Assembly: GCA_032122615.1 (NCBI GenBank)
Contig: JAQBGF010000197.1
Coordinates: forward strand, 1 to 23,373
Direction: 5' to 3'
Source of the DNA: SHZI01 sp032122615
GTDB lineage: Bacteria; Pseudomonadota; Gammaproteobacteria; Steroidobacterales; GCA-2729495
DNA: 23,373 nt
The position numbers and the translations under genes are program-made. Below, piece after piece: positions 7,464-14,583 of this stretch (its first letter is position 1; each line of letters starts with the position of its first letter). The notes beneath the pieces are model-generated. The model worked only from the letters and a program-made list of their open reading frames with translations, had not been told where the DNA came from and did no database searches.

Positions 7464-7898
7464 TTGAGGGTTTTTGGGCTGAGCGCCATACGTGGAACCC
7501 CCAAGGGCCACGTGATCATCCTTCTCCCGGAGCCGACGTACAACGTGCCGATTTTCATGTTCCAGCTGGGCGGGAACGACACTCAGTCCATCGCGCTGCT
7601 GGACATCAGCCCCACGTTGCCGGCCATGGATTACGGCCCCCTCGACGAGGATCTTTTCATGGAGGCTTCACGCGAGTACCTGCGAATCTGGATCGAGCAC
7701 TATTACAAGCCGGGCGCGGCCCACTCCAGCCGGGAGGACATCGAGACCGCGACCAGCGCGATCCTCCGCTACAAGAAGATCCTGCACGAGAGCGATCCCG
7801 CGCACGGCATCTTCTCGAAGGCGTGGGGCAAGAAAGTCGCCGATGCGTTCATGTACCTGGAGACGCGGGATTACCCGGCTCTGGAGATTTTCGACTGA
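7464..7898 (+). CDS. Unidentified protein, probably truncated at its 5' end
   Basis: The open frame has only a TTG start (7464) or an internal GTG (7512), neither with a Shine-Dalgarno sequence at proper spacing, and an in-frame TGA stands at 7455-7457. The product (144 residues from TTG) looks like real protein: PEPTYNVPIFMFQLGG, SIALLDISPTLPAMDYGPL, then helical sequence with YLRIWIEHYYKP, ILRYKKILHES and WGKKVADAFMYLETRDYP. The strand pattern 'P.Y.VPIF...G......LDISP' faintly recalls ferredoxin-dependent bilin reductase-like folds, but the family is much longer and I cannot confirm it. It stands at the edge of a decayed stretch, so a 5'-deleted gene with a possible internal deletion after residue 57 is my reading. 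Confidence 0.45.
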   Translation: MRVFGLSAIRGTPKGHVIILLPEPTYNVPIFMFQLGGNDTQSIALLDISPTLPAMDYGPLDEDLFMEASREYLRIWIEHYYKPGAAHSSREDIETATSAILRYKKILHESDPAHGIFSKAWGKKVADAFMYLETRDYPALEIFD

Positions 7899-8511
7899 CA
7901 ATTGAATTGGCTGCCGGCGCAGGGTCAAGGCCGAACATGACTGAACGAACGAACTCGCGTTGCCGGAGGCGGCCAAGCAGGAGGCGGAACGTTTCCACGG
8001 CTGGACCACCCTCGTCGAGTAGCGCCGCCACGTAGGCCTCGATCTGCTGGCGCGAGCGCTGTGCTTCGGCAGTATCGAGCGGCATGCTCTTGCCGAGCAG
8101 TTGGGCTTAGGAGTCGACGCAGTGCTCGAAGATAGCGAGTATCGCGTCTGCAGAGCCCCGCGGGACCTTCAGCCGGATGCTTGCGGCGGGAACATACCAG
8201 CGGTTCCAGGCTGGTGGCTGCAAGGCCGAGTCGACCACCGGGCCGGAGAGCATTTGTGCCTTGTGCCCGGCCATCGCGGCCAGGAACGCGCGAAGCGGGG
8301 GGTCGTCGCGCACGCCCGGATCGAGCACCTCCAGGACGAAGAGAAGCGAGGAGCCAACGATCATCCCGTCGACCGAGAAGACCGGGCAGCCAAGCGCATG
8401 ATCGGGACACGCGACGACGGCAGACACGATGGCGCGTGCCGGGTGGAATTCAGCATTCCATCCAGGACGGCTCGATCGGCGTCCGCGCTCACGGCTCCGG
8501 CAATCCGCCAA
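7849..8511 (-). pseudogene. Degenerate minus-strand coding stretch, interrupted by an in-frame TAA
   Basis: Two minus-strand segments, 8511-8107 and 8085-7849, are in the same frame and separated by a TAA at 8107-8109. The first contains VFSVDGMIVGSSLLFVLEVL and WNRWYVPAASIRLKVP; the second, SRQQIEAYVAALLDEGG and RLLLGRLRQREFVRSVMFG, reads like ordinary helical protein. Neither start has a good ribosome site. I recognise no family. Reading them as one gene broken by a nonsense mutation is an inference; they could be two small unrelated genes or chance frames in GC-rich DNA. The 3' end overlaps the end of the plus-strand frame at 7464-7898. Confidence 0.3.
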
Positions 8512-9046
8512 CGCGGTGCCTCGCGTGCGCGCCGTCCAGGGAGAGCTCCGCGTCGCGCAGGCTTATACCCGCTGCGCAGAGGCGGAAGAAGGGTTCGAGT
8601 CGGATATGGCCGATCGGGTCTCCGCACATCCTGGGCGTGCTGGCAATGAAATCGAAGAAGGTGGCGAACGCGTGGGCGTTTGTGTGGAACGGCTTGATCA
8701 TGCGCGCTGCGCTGCGCAGGACCAGGCGAGGCACCTGCCGGATTTTCGCTGGTTTGTCGAGGACGCGGAAGGCCAGCTCGGCAATCTGGCGATGCGTGAA
8801 GGTCTCCGGCCCGCCCACCGTCTTCTCAGTGCCCAGGTTCGAAGCACTGAGGATGCTTCTCGCGACCTCATGCCCCATGTCAATGGCGCTGAGAGGGTTG
8901 ATCAGGCCCTCGCCGGTGCCGAGGAGTCGGACGGAGCGGCGCTTGTCGGCGGCGTGGAGGAACTCCCAGGTAGAGTTCCCGACGCCGTATTTCCTCCCCC
9001 TGCAGGAGCGCCGCATGGCGTGCCGCGGTACACCAGCCACCCGCAT
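8489..9046 (-). pseudogene. NmrA/SDR-like NAD(P)-binding protein, C-terminal part only
   Basis: The frame encodes the C-terminal half of an NAD(P)-dependent epimerase/NmrA-like protein: VRLLGTGEGLINPLSAIDMG (the conserved 'G.G...NP....D.a' region), TVGGPETFTHRQIAELAF, LDKPAKIRQVPRLVLRSAAR, and a helical end with HAFATFFDFIAS. The N-terminal Rossmann half with the Gly-rich nucleotide motif is absent: the upstream (higher-coordinate) side runs into the stop of the MFS gene at 9077, only 30 bases from the first ATG, and no Shine-Dalgarno is seen. It is therefore a 5'-truncated remnant. The C-terminal tail after LCAAG also looks unlike a normal ending. Identification is moderate. Confidence 0.6.
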
Positions 9047-9076
9047 CTGGCAATACCGAAGGTTGGCATACCCATT

Positions 9077-10351
9077 TCAAGCAGCGTTTCGCACGCGCCT
9101 TAGCGCCCCGATTACCCCAACCAGCGTCCCGAACGTGAGAATCGACGCTGCGAGGAACGAAACCCCGGGAAAGTGTACCGGCGCTTCCGGCCTCGTGAAG
9201 TAACTGAAAAGGCCCGTCATCAGTAGCGGGGCGATACAGGAAGTGATGCTGCGCAGGGCGGAGAGCGCACCCTGGAGTTCGCCCTGGAAACTGGCGGGAA
9301 CCTGCTTGGACAGGACGGCGGTCGTCGCCGGGCCGGCGATGCTGCCCAGGGCATAGGGCACCATCCACAGATACATGATCCAGCCTTGCTGGGCAAAGGC
9401 GTAGCCGAGAAAGCTCAGGGCAACCAGCGTAAAGCCGACGACGATGGACCGGTGCTCGCCCAAGAGCCGCATCACCGGGCCGAGGACGACGCCCTGGGAC
9501 AACGCCACGCAGATGCCCATGAACGTCATCGACAGGCCCACATCAAAGGCCGTCCAGCCGAACTTGTCCATCGTCGCGAAGGTCCAGGTGGCGGGATTGG
9601 CATCGTGGGCGACGTTGAAGAGCAAAAGCGCCGCGAGCAGCCCGCCGACCACCGGGTAGCGGAACAGCCGCCGGAGTGCGCCGACGGCGTGGGCGCGTCG
9701 CAGGGAGAATGGCCGGCGATTGGCCGGGTCGAGACTCTCCGGCAAGACAAAGTAGCCGTACACGACATTGGCGGCGGCCAGGCCTGCGGCCACGAAGAAG
9801 GGCAACCGGTGGGCGTCATCACCGAGAATGCCGCCAATCGCCGGGCCGATGACAAAACCCAGTCCAAAGGCCGCCCCCATCCAGCCGAAGCTGCGGCTCC
9901 GGTGTTCCATGGTGGTCACGTCGGTGATATAGGCGCTGGCGACCACATAAGTGGCGCCGAAAATTCCGGATAAGGCCCGTCCGACAAACAGCCAGACAAT
10001 GGTGGGTGCCCAGCCCATGATGATGAAGTCAAGGCCGTACACGGCCAGTGACACCAGCAGCACGGGTCGGCGGCCGAAGCTGTCGCTCAGGCTGCCCAGC
10101 ACCGGGGCGGTCACGAACTGCAGCCCTGCGAACAGAAACATGAGCCAGCCGCCATAGATGGCGACGGAACCCAGGGTGCCGCCGACCAGCTCCAGCAGTA
10201 GCTTCGGTATCACGGGAATGATGATGCCGATACCCATCGTATCGATGAAGATCGTGATCAGGACGAAGCCAAGGGCGCGGCGCCGCGAGCGGAGGACCGA
10301 TTCGTCGGAGTCAGGCACTACCAACGGCGGAAGTTCGACCTCCGCGCTCAT
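9077..10351 (-). CDS. Tet-type major facilitator superfamily transporter
   Basis: A 424-residue inner-membrane protein with 12 predicted helices, beginning after a polar N-terminus of about 25 residues. The first helix reads LGFVLITIFIDTMGIGIIIPVIPKL, as in TetA-like (TCR/Tet) drug:H+ antiporters. Motif A between helices 2 and 3 is GSLSDSFGRRPVLL, and helix 5 has the antiporter-type GFVIGPAIGG. The second half includes the family-like QGVVLGPVMRLLGEHR and QVPASFQGELQGALSALRSI. The substrate cannot be assigned; tetracycline should not be assumed. The gene runs leftwards, away from the divergent membrane-protein gene at 10618, and its stop abuts the truncated NmrA-like remnant. Confidence 0.87.
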   Translation of the reverse strand: MSAEVELPPLVVPDSDESVLRSRRRALGFVLITIFIDTMGIGIIIPVIPKLLLELVGGTLGSVAIYGGWLMFLFAGLQFVTAPVLGSLSDSFGRRPVLLVSLAVYGLDFIIMGWAPTIVWLFVGRALSGIFGATYVVASAYITDVTTMEHRSRSFGWMGAAFGLGFVIGPAIGGILGDDAHRLPFFVAAGLAAANVVYGYFVLPESLDPANRRPFSLRRAHAVGALRRLFRYPVVGGLLAALLLFNVAHDANPATWTFATMDKFGWTAFDVGLSMTFMGICVALSQGVVLGPVMRLLGEHRSIVVGFTLVALSFLGYAFAQQGWIMYLWMVPYALGSIAGPATTAVLSKQVPASFQGELQGALSALRSITSCIAPLLMTGLFSYFTRPEAPVHFPGVSFLAASILTFGTLVGVIGALRRVRNAA

Positions 10352-10499
10352 GTCGCCACCAGATCCCGTCGTACCGTCGCCTCTGCATGAACGGGCAGCC
10401 GTTCTCCATAATGCTTCAGCATCGCCGACTCCCTTCGGGTCAGGCCGGCCTCCGGCAAGCTTGACCTGAAACTATGGTGATCCGGCCCTGCCGGGTAGT

Positions 10500-10515
10500 C
10501 GTATTTCCACCTAGC
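10500..10515. promoter_or_regulatory. Second CGTATTTCCAC element, divergent region before 10618
   Basis: CGTATTTCCACCTAGC shares its first 11 bases with the element at 5612 and the following pyrimidine-TA, with the right half-site altered to TAGC. It ends 102 bases before the GTG start at 10618 and lies in the region between divergent genes. A regulator-binding role is inferred from recurrence and position only. Confidence 0.33.
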
Positions 10516-10531
10516 TGCCTCGCCAGGCAGC
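10514..10531. other. Perfect 7-bp hairpin in the divergent intergenic region
   Basis: GCTGCCT and AGGCAGC are exact reverse complements around a CGCC loop. No T-run follows on either strand, so it is not a standard terminator. It overlaps the end of the element at 10500-10515 and lies about 87 bases before the start at 10618, inside the probable 5' leader or promoter. Confidence 0.5.
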
Positions 10532-10617
10532 GTCGCTCGCCCGGACAGATAAAGCGCGGCTGTTGCCGGCGAAAGCGCGTCGGTGTACGTTCGGTTTCAC
10601 AGTCGAGGAGTTTTCCG

Positions 10618-11205
10618 GTGGCGACCGCAGCGGCCTTGCCCCAGACAAACAACGATCCCCAGCGCTTTCTCTGGTACGGCGTCTGGTGCCTGATCATGAC
10701 GGTCAGCGCGATGCCCCTCGCGGGCTACCACGTGAAGCCGGTGATGTCCTATTTTCCGCTGCTCGTCATTCATGAATTCGCCGCTTTTTTCTTCTTCGGG
10801 CACACGTTCTTCAGCAACATCTGGTCCATGGTCATTCGCACCACCCAACCCAGGGACATGGGCATCTGGGCGCGACAGTTCCTGCGCAAGCTCGCACTCG
10901 TCGTCACCGGGCCGATGGCCGTGGTCGTGACAGTGGCGGGGGCCATGCTCACGGAGCAGCTGGGAGGATTCCGCAGCAACCCCTGGGCATGGGATGCCTA
11001 TTTCGCGTTCTGGCTGATGTGCGGCGTGAGTGTCGTGCCGGATGTCATCCGCTACGGGCGCAACCGTCATGCCGACGACCCTACCCACGGCCTGCTAAAC
11101 GGGGGCATCCGCGCCATGATTGCGACGGTACTGGTCTTTCTGATCATCTGGCTCATGGCGACGAAGCAGAGTGTGCTCGCGGTCCACCTCTTCACGCCCG
11201 CGTGA
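10618..11205 (+). CDS. Small integral membrane protein, five predicted helices
   Basis: The GTG at 10618 is chosen because GAGGAG lies 7 bases upstream; the frame is open 48 codons further but that part is Arg/Cys-rich and non-coding in character. The 195-residue product has hydrophobic segments at about 17-36, 44-66, 91-113, 124-142 and 163-181. The second contains two histidines ten residues apart, in VIHEFAAFFFFGHTFF, followed by a basic loop. It resembles DUF2269/CopD-like small membrane proteins in layout, which I offer only as a loose likeness. It precedes the cluster of small anchor proteins on the same strand but is separated from it by 75 bases. Confidence 0.75.
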   Translation: MATAAALPQTNNDPQRFLWYGVWCLIMTVSAMPLAGYHVKPVMSYFPLLVIHEFAAFFFFGHTFFSNIWSMVIRTTQPRDMGIWARQFLRKLALVVTGPMAVVVTVAGAMLTEQLGGFRSNPWAWDAYFAFWLMCGVSVVPDVIRYGRNRHADDPTHGLLNGGIRAMIATVLVFLIIWLMATKQSVLAVHLFTPA

Positions 11206-11280
11206 ATTCAAACCGGGCCGGCTTGTGGATGATCACCACTGACGGGTATTGTCTCTGTGACATTTCCCGGCCTCCTTCCC

Positions 11281-12141
11281 ATGGTGAACGCGCATGATCA
11301 GACCCCGGACCCCGATTTTCAGGCCAGGCCAATGCCCGGGAAGCTGAAGGGCGCAAGCCGATCGAAGCGGTCCCGGGCTGCCCGCACGTATCCCGTCGCT
11401 GCCAGCGCGCCACCGCGGCCGAAGCAGGCGAAGCGGTCGCCGACGGGGATTGACCGGGCAGAGCGGACCGCGGTCGTGACCGGAGCGCCGCCCGCCGGTA
11501 AACGGCGCCGGGGCGGCAAACTTCGTCGGCCAGGCGCCGTTCGGCGGATTGCCGGCGTCGTCCGCCGGCACCCGGTGGCGTCCGTCGTTGGCGTGCTCGC
11601 CACTGGTGCGCTGGCCACGTGGCTGGTGCGCTCCCGCGGGCGATGGGTCCCGGCGCTTGCCGCTATTCCCCGCGCCATTCCGCCGGTCCGGCTGCCGGAC
11701 ATCCGCCCGCTGCTCGGCCAGCTGACGCCGCTGCTCGGCCAACTGATGCCGCAGCTCAAGCCGTTGTCCCGACGCATCGGAGTTGCCGGCATGCAGATGT
11801 CGACGGACCTGGCGGACGGCGCCCGCAGGAAGTTCGGTGTCCGCTGGAAACGGCGACCGGCTGATGCGTCGGAACACAGCTGGCCGACGGATGAGGTGGA
11901 ATTGGGCAGCACGCGGGCGGACGGCGGACGGACCGGCGTCGAACTCATGTGGAAGACGCTGCCGGCGGATGCCCTGCCCGATTCCGGGCCGCGCTATCCC
12001 GGGGACTCGCCCCTCGGGGAGACCTCCATGCAGCTCGAGACGAAGCGGCGGGATGGCCGGACCACCGGCATGGCTTTCACCTGGCGGAAGCTGCCGGTGC
12101 GCGGGCGGCCGCCGGACGGCACGCCAGAGCAGGGCCCGTAG
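11281..12141 (+). CDS. Basic single-helix protein with two F/M-x-W repeats (ENP-like cluster, member 1)
   Basis: A 286-residue protein with an Arg/Lys/Pro-rich N-terminus (about 1-95), one hydrophobic core VVRRHPVASVVGVLATGALA (93-112) matching the cluster-wide core, a Pro/Leu segment with PLLGQL twice (143-155), and two copies of a C-terminal repeat: residues 203-227 with DGGRTGVELMWKTLP and 246-271 with DGRTTGMAFTWRKLP. The same repeat occurs twice more in the next gene, whose start is 9 bases away. No Shine-Dalgarno is clear; GTG 11257 is an in-frame alternative. No family is recognised. The basic N-terminus before a hydrophobic segment suggests a membrane-anchored protein whose repeat domain faces outwards, an inference. 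Confidence 0.72.
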   Translation: MVNAHDQTPDPDFQARPMPGKLKGASRSKRSRAARTYPVAASAPPRPKQAKRSPTGIDRAERTAVVTGAPPAGKRRRGGKLRRPGAVRRIAGVVRRHPVASVVGVLATGALATWLVRSRGRWVPALAAIPRAIPPVRLPDIRPLLGQLTPLLGQLMPQLKPLSRRIGVAGMQMSTDLADGARRKFGVRWKRRPADASEHSWPTDEVELGSTRADGGRTGVELMWKTLPADALPDSGPRYPGDSPLGETSMQLETKRRDGRTTGMAFTWRKLPVRGRPPDGTPEQGP

Positions 12142-12150
12142 GTTCCCGCC

Positions 12151-12726
12151 GTGGCCCGGTTGCCGAAATCCAATGCCATCGTTGCGCGGGACCTGCAGGA
12201 CGCGGTTCAGCAGCTGACCACGTTTCTCCAGGAGAAGCCGCTGGCCACCACCGCGCTGCTCACGCTCGCGCTCGCCGTCGGCGCGGGCGCCAATTCTCTC
12301 GGCCGGCTTCCGCGCCGCAAGGCGGTGGTGCCGGCGAAACGCGCGAAGCTGCCGTTAAACGAGACCCCGACGCCTCTCGAAGCCGTACCGGCGCCGGCGC
12401 GGCGACTTCCCCGACGCCGCAAGGGGCTTGGTGTCGCCGCGTTCGAGCTCGACCAGAAAGGGCCCGATGGCCGCAGGACCGGGGTCGATTTCACCTGGAC
12501 CGGGCCTAAGCGCAAGCCCGGGGTGGAGCCGGAGCCCGTGCGGCGCGAGTCGCGGATGGGCGTGGCGCTGTTCGAGTTCTCCCACAGCCGCCCGGGGGGG
12601 AAAGACACGGGGATCAAGTTCGGCTGGAGCAAGGAGCCGCTGGAGCCGCTGCCGGCGCAGTCGCTCGAGCCGGCGAAGCCCCCCGAGCCGGCAAAGCCCC
12701 CCAAGCTGGCAAAGCCGACCAGGTAG
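12151..12726 (+). CDS. Single-helix protein with two F-x-W repeats (ENP-like cluster, member 2)
   Basis: 191 residues from a GTG start. Near the N-terminus is FLQEKPLATTALLTLALAVG (25-44), the core shared by the cluster, with Lys-Pro in place of Asn-Pro. A basic linker follows, then two repeats: 94-117, with LGVAAFELD and DGRRTGVDFTW, and 137-160, with MGVALFEFS and GGKDTGIKFGW. The C-terminus is a Pro-rich tail with PAKPPEPAKPPKLAKP. The repeats are homologous in pattern to those of the preceding gene: hydrophobic-Glu strand, six or seven residues, D/G-G-R/K-x-T-G, then aromatic or hydrophobic-x-Trp. The two genes are 9 bases apart and probably form an operon. Function unknown. Confidence 0.75.
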   Translation: MARLPKSNAIVARDLQDAVQQLTTFLQEKPLATTALLTLALAVGAGANSLGRLPRRKAVVPAKRAKLPLNETPTPLEAVPAPARRLPRRRKGLGVAAFELDQKGPDGRRTGVDFTWTGPKRKPGVEPEPVRRESRMGVALFEFSHSRPGGKDTGIKFGWSKEPLEPLPAQSLEPAKPPEPAKPPKLAKPTR

Positions 12727-12830
12727 CGGCCTTGCGGTAACCCCTCATTGAACGGGCCGAGCTGCCGGGGTGAACATATAGCAGAGGTGGGTGATGCCCC
12801 GAGTGCCAGTAAACCGGAAGGAGCAGCAAA

Positions 12831-13232
12831 GTGCGCGGTGAGAGTGGCAACCTTGGCGAGAGTGGCAACCTTGGCTTTGTCGATGACGCCGCAAAGCGGA
12901 TGCACGATGCCGTGACCGTACTTCGCGACCGTGCGGCCCAGGTGGAAGAGGGCCTGCGCCAGCGCGCCACTGGGCTGGACGAAGGCTTGCGCCAGCGCGT
13001 GGTCGCCGTGGAGCGGGGCTTGCAGCCGCGGGCGGCCGTGGCCGGCAGCACGTTCGAGGCAAAGAACCCGGACCTCGCGGCCGTGCAGGCGTCGATACGC
13101 AGTGTCCTCGCTTACATCCAGGAAAACCCGGTACCGGCGGCGCTACTCGCCATCGGTGCGGGCGTGATCGCCACGTCGATATGGAGCGAGCGCAACGGCG
13201 GGAGCCGCCCGCGCTCGCGTGGTCGTCGCTAG
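12831..13232 (+). CDS. DUF883/ElaB-like anchor protein (ENP-like cluster, member 3)
   Basis: 133 residues from GTG, with GAAGGAG 7 bases upstream. Order of parts: a short repeat GESGNLGESGNLG, the heptad motif MHDAVTVLRDRAAQVEEGL (24-42), amphipathic repeats of E/D-E-G-L-R-Q-R, then the core YIQENPVPAALLAIGAGVIA (95-114) and a basic tail. The heptad motif recurs in the genes at 13677 and 14773. ElaB/YqjD/DUF883 proteins have the same plan, a coiled coil followed by Y-V-R-E-x-P-W and a Gly-rich membrane helix; E. coli examples attach ribosomes to the inner membrane. Kinship with that family is my inference. The gene is first in a run of four with gaps of 17-24 bases. Confidence 0.78.
   Translation: MRGESGNLGESGNLGFVDDAAKRMHDAVTVLRDRAAQVEEGLRQRATGLDEGLRQRVVAVERGLQPRAAVAGSTFEAKNPDLAAVQASIRSVLAYIQENPVPAALLAIGAGVIATSIWSERNGGSRPRSRGRR
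12840..12875 (+). repeat. Perfect 18-bp tandem duplication at the start of the 12831 gene
   Basis: Two exact copies of an 18-base unit (12840-12857 and 12858-12875) encode the repeated hexapeptide ESGNLG within GESGNLGESGNLG. Being a multiple of three, it keeps the frame. Exact identity of the copies points to a recent duplication or slippage event. Confidence 0.95.
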
Positions 13233-13254
13233 CGAAACAAGGAGGAGGAGTGTC

Positions 13255-13434
13255 ATGCCAACCAAACCCAAACCCAAAGCCGGGCAATTCATCGGCAAAG
13301 CCAGCCAGTTCTCGCACGAAGCGGTGGATTACGCTAAAGAAAATCCGCTGGTCGTCGTGGGCCTGACCCTGGCGGCCGGCACGATGGCTGTCGCCATGGG
13401 CGGCGGCAAGCGGCGCTGGTTCCGGCGCTGGTAG
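13255..13434 (+). CDS. Mini anchor protein (ENP-like cluster, member 4)
   Basis: A 59-residue protein with a Lys/Pro-rich start (MPTKPKPKAGQFIGKASQF), the core YAKENPLVVVGLTLAAGTMA and a short GGGKRRWFRRW end. ATG 13255 follows GGAGGAGGAG with a 4-base gap, and this decides the start over the longer open frame. The core is almost identical to that of the next gene (ENPLV.VGLTLA.GTMA.AM.GGK), also at DNA level, showing a recent tandem duplication. It has no coiled coil, so it may be a bare membrane anchor or a partner for longer members of the cluster. No known function. Confidence 0.8.
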   Translation: MPTKPKPKAGQFIGKASQFSHEAVDYAKENPLVVVGLTLAAGTMAVAMGGGKRRWFRRW

Positions 13435-13458
13435 TGCAACAGGAAAAGGAGTAGTGCC

Positions 13459-13659
13459 ATGTCAATGTTTTCCAAAGTGAAACGATATACCCGCAAGCTC
13501 GACCGTGCCTCCGGTGAATTCATGGGTTACCTGGAGGAGAATCCCCTGGTCGCCGTGGGCCTGACCCTGGCGGTCGGTACGATGGCGTCCGCCATGAGCG
13601 GCGGCAAGGCCGAGGACGTGGCCACCCGGCCCGCCCGGCGGCGACGTCGCGCCGCCTGA
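13459..13659 (+). CDS. Mini anchor protein, tandem paralogue of 13255 (ENP-like cluster, member 5)
   Basis: A 66-residue protein: basic, amphipathic N-terminus (MSMFSKVKRYTRKLDRAS), GEFMGYLEENPLVAVGLTLAVG as the core, then a tail with ARRRRRAA. AAGGAG stands 8 bases before the ATG. The core region matches the preceding gene at most positions, while the N- and C-terminal tails differ completely, so the hydrophobic core is the constrained part. Translated in series with its neighbours, with gaps of 24 and 17 bases. Confidence 0.82.
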   Translation: MSMFSKVKRYTRKLDRASGEFMGYLEENPLVAVGLTLAVGTMASAMSGGKAEDVATRPARRRRRAA

Positions 13660-13676
13660 CCCAGCAGGAGTAATTC

Positions 13677-14012
13677 GTGGAAGACAAGAAACCGAAGAAC
13701 AAAAGGACTGCCCGCAGCCCGGGCGTGGTCGACCGGGCTGCGGCGGCTGCCCATGAGACCGTCGATGAGTTCCGGGAGCGGGCGGCCGAGGCCGAAAAGA
13801 AGCTGGTCCGCCGGGCCCGGGCGGGCAGCCAGTCGATGGCCGACCGGGGCGGTGACATCCTGCAGAAGGTCACGAGCTACGTCGAGGAAAACCCGTTCAT
13901 GTCCGTGTCCGTGGCCTTCGGGGTCGGCATCCTCGCGACCGTCATGTTGCGCGCCTATGGTGTGGACCTGGTGCGGCTGCTGAGCCCACCGGAAGACGAC
14001 GTCACGGGCTGA
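13677..14012 (+). CDS. DUF883/ElaB-like anchor protein (ENP-like cluster, member 6)
   Basis: 111 residues from GTG with CAGGAG 6 bases upstream. Layout: basic N-terminus, heptad motif AHETVDEFRERAAEAEKKL (25-43), a polar helix, core YVEENPFMSVSVAFGVGILA (68-87), then VMLRAYGVDLVRLLS. Of all members this one is nearest to the ElaB/YqjD/DUF883 plan in size, order and the Y-V-x-E-x-P anchor. It is the last gene of the plus-strand run and is followed by a strong hairpin at 14084-14117. A membrane protein with a cytoplasmic coiled coil is the likely form; a ribosome- or granule-tethering role is only analogy. Confidence 0.82.
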   Translation: MEDKKPKNKRTARSPGVVDRAAAAAHETVDEFRERAAEAEKKLVRRARAGSQSMADRGGDILQKVTSYVEENPFMSVSVAFGVGILATVMLRAYGVDLVRLLSPPEDDVTG

Positions 14013-14083
14013 GTGCCAGCGCCGTGCGCGACAACTGATCTGCTGCCGCAGGGCTCGCTTCGCGGAAAGACGTGAGAAAGGAA

Positions 14084-14117
14084 GACGGCCGCCGTCCTGA
14101 GGTGGACGGCGGCCGTC
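14084..14117. terminator. 14-bp perfect-stem hairpin between convergent genes
   Basis: GACGGCCGCCGTCC and its exact reverse complement flank a 6-base loop TGAGGT. It lies between the end of the plus-strand gene at 14012 and the end of the minus-strand gene at 14124. Read leftwards the stem is followed by TTCCTTTCTC, which suits termination of the minus-strand gene; read rightwards the downstream DNA is only mildly T-rich, within the next gene. Confidence 0.8.
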
Positions 14118-14123
14118 ACGCCG

Positions 14124-14468
14124 TCACTTCTTCTTCGAGGCCTTCTTCACGACCCGTCGGGGACTCTTCGCTTTGGGCTTGGCCTTGGCTTTGGGCTTTA
14201 CCTTTGCGGCTGCCGGTTTCGCCGGAGCCGCTTTGGGCGATGCCTGCGCAGTGGTCCCGCCTCCGACTGCTTCAGTCTTGGCGCCCGGGTTCAGCAAGCC
14301 CTCGATCGTGGGCCCGTACTTCGACTGCATCATCGCATTGAGGAGGAGGCTGCCAACGCTGGCAAGCCCCGAGGCGACTGCCGGGTTTTCGTTGAGGAAT
14401 TCCTGGAAGTCGTGGGTGGTATCCACGGCGCCGCGCAGATATCTCCTGCTGGTTCGACGCATAGACAT
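14124..14468 (-). CDS. Anchor protein with histone H1-like tail (ENP-like cluster, member 7)
   Basis: 114 residues: a short basic start, core FLNENPAVASGLASVGSLLL (24-43) followed by NAMMQSKYGP, then from about residue 78 a Pro/Ala/Lys tail (APAKPAAAKVKPKAKAKPKA and onward to a final SKKK) resembling histone H1 or the AlgP/phasin type of tail. ATG 14468 has AGGAG 7 bases upstream. The gene runs against the preceding operon. The tail could bind nucleic acid, phosphate-rich polymers or a granule surface; composition cannot choose between these. Confidence 0.8.
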   Translation of the reverse strand: MSMRRTSRRYLRGAVDTTHDFQEFLNENPAVASGLASVGSLLLNAMMQSKYGPTIEGLLNPGAKTEAVGGGTTAQASPKAAPAKPAAAKVKPKAKAKPKAKSPRRVVKKASKKK

Positions 14469-14559
14469 GGCATTTCTCCTGGTTGTTTGCTGGATATCAG
14501 GCGATCAACTGAACCTGACCTACATCGACTATGGCCCCAGGTACGGTCCTGCGCCTATA

Positions 14560-14575
14560 CGTAGTTATTCCTACG
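14560..14575. promoter_or_regulatory. Third CGTA-N8-TACG element, divergent region 14468/14773
   Basis: CGTAGTTATTCCTACG is a dyad with 5-bp arms (CGTAG/CTACG). It lies 91 bases upstream of the minus-strand start at 14468 and about 197 before 14773. Two further CTACGGAAAG copies follow at 14585 and 14601. Similar elements at 5612 and 10500 suggest a shared regulator of LuxR/NarL type, which is inference. Confidence 0.38.
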
Positions 14576-14583
14576 AAAAGGCA

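Noticed and set aside
8429..9103. Plus-strand open frame of 224 codons across the decayed region
   Set aside because: The minus strand shows recognisable NmrA-like protein; the plus-strand product has shadow-like composition.
9077..10351. Tetracycline resistance for the MFS transporter
   Set aside because: TetA-like helices and motif A are shared by many exporters; there is no TetR partner and no substrate evidence.
11192..11263. 23-codon minus-strand frame with an excellent AAGGAGG site
   Set aside because: It overlaps the end of the 10618 gene antisense, and one good ribosome-site match in GC-rich DNA is weak evidence. Worth a look only if ribosome profiling shows signal.
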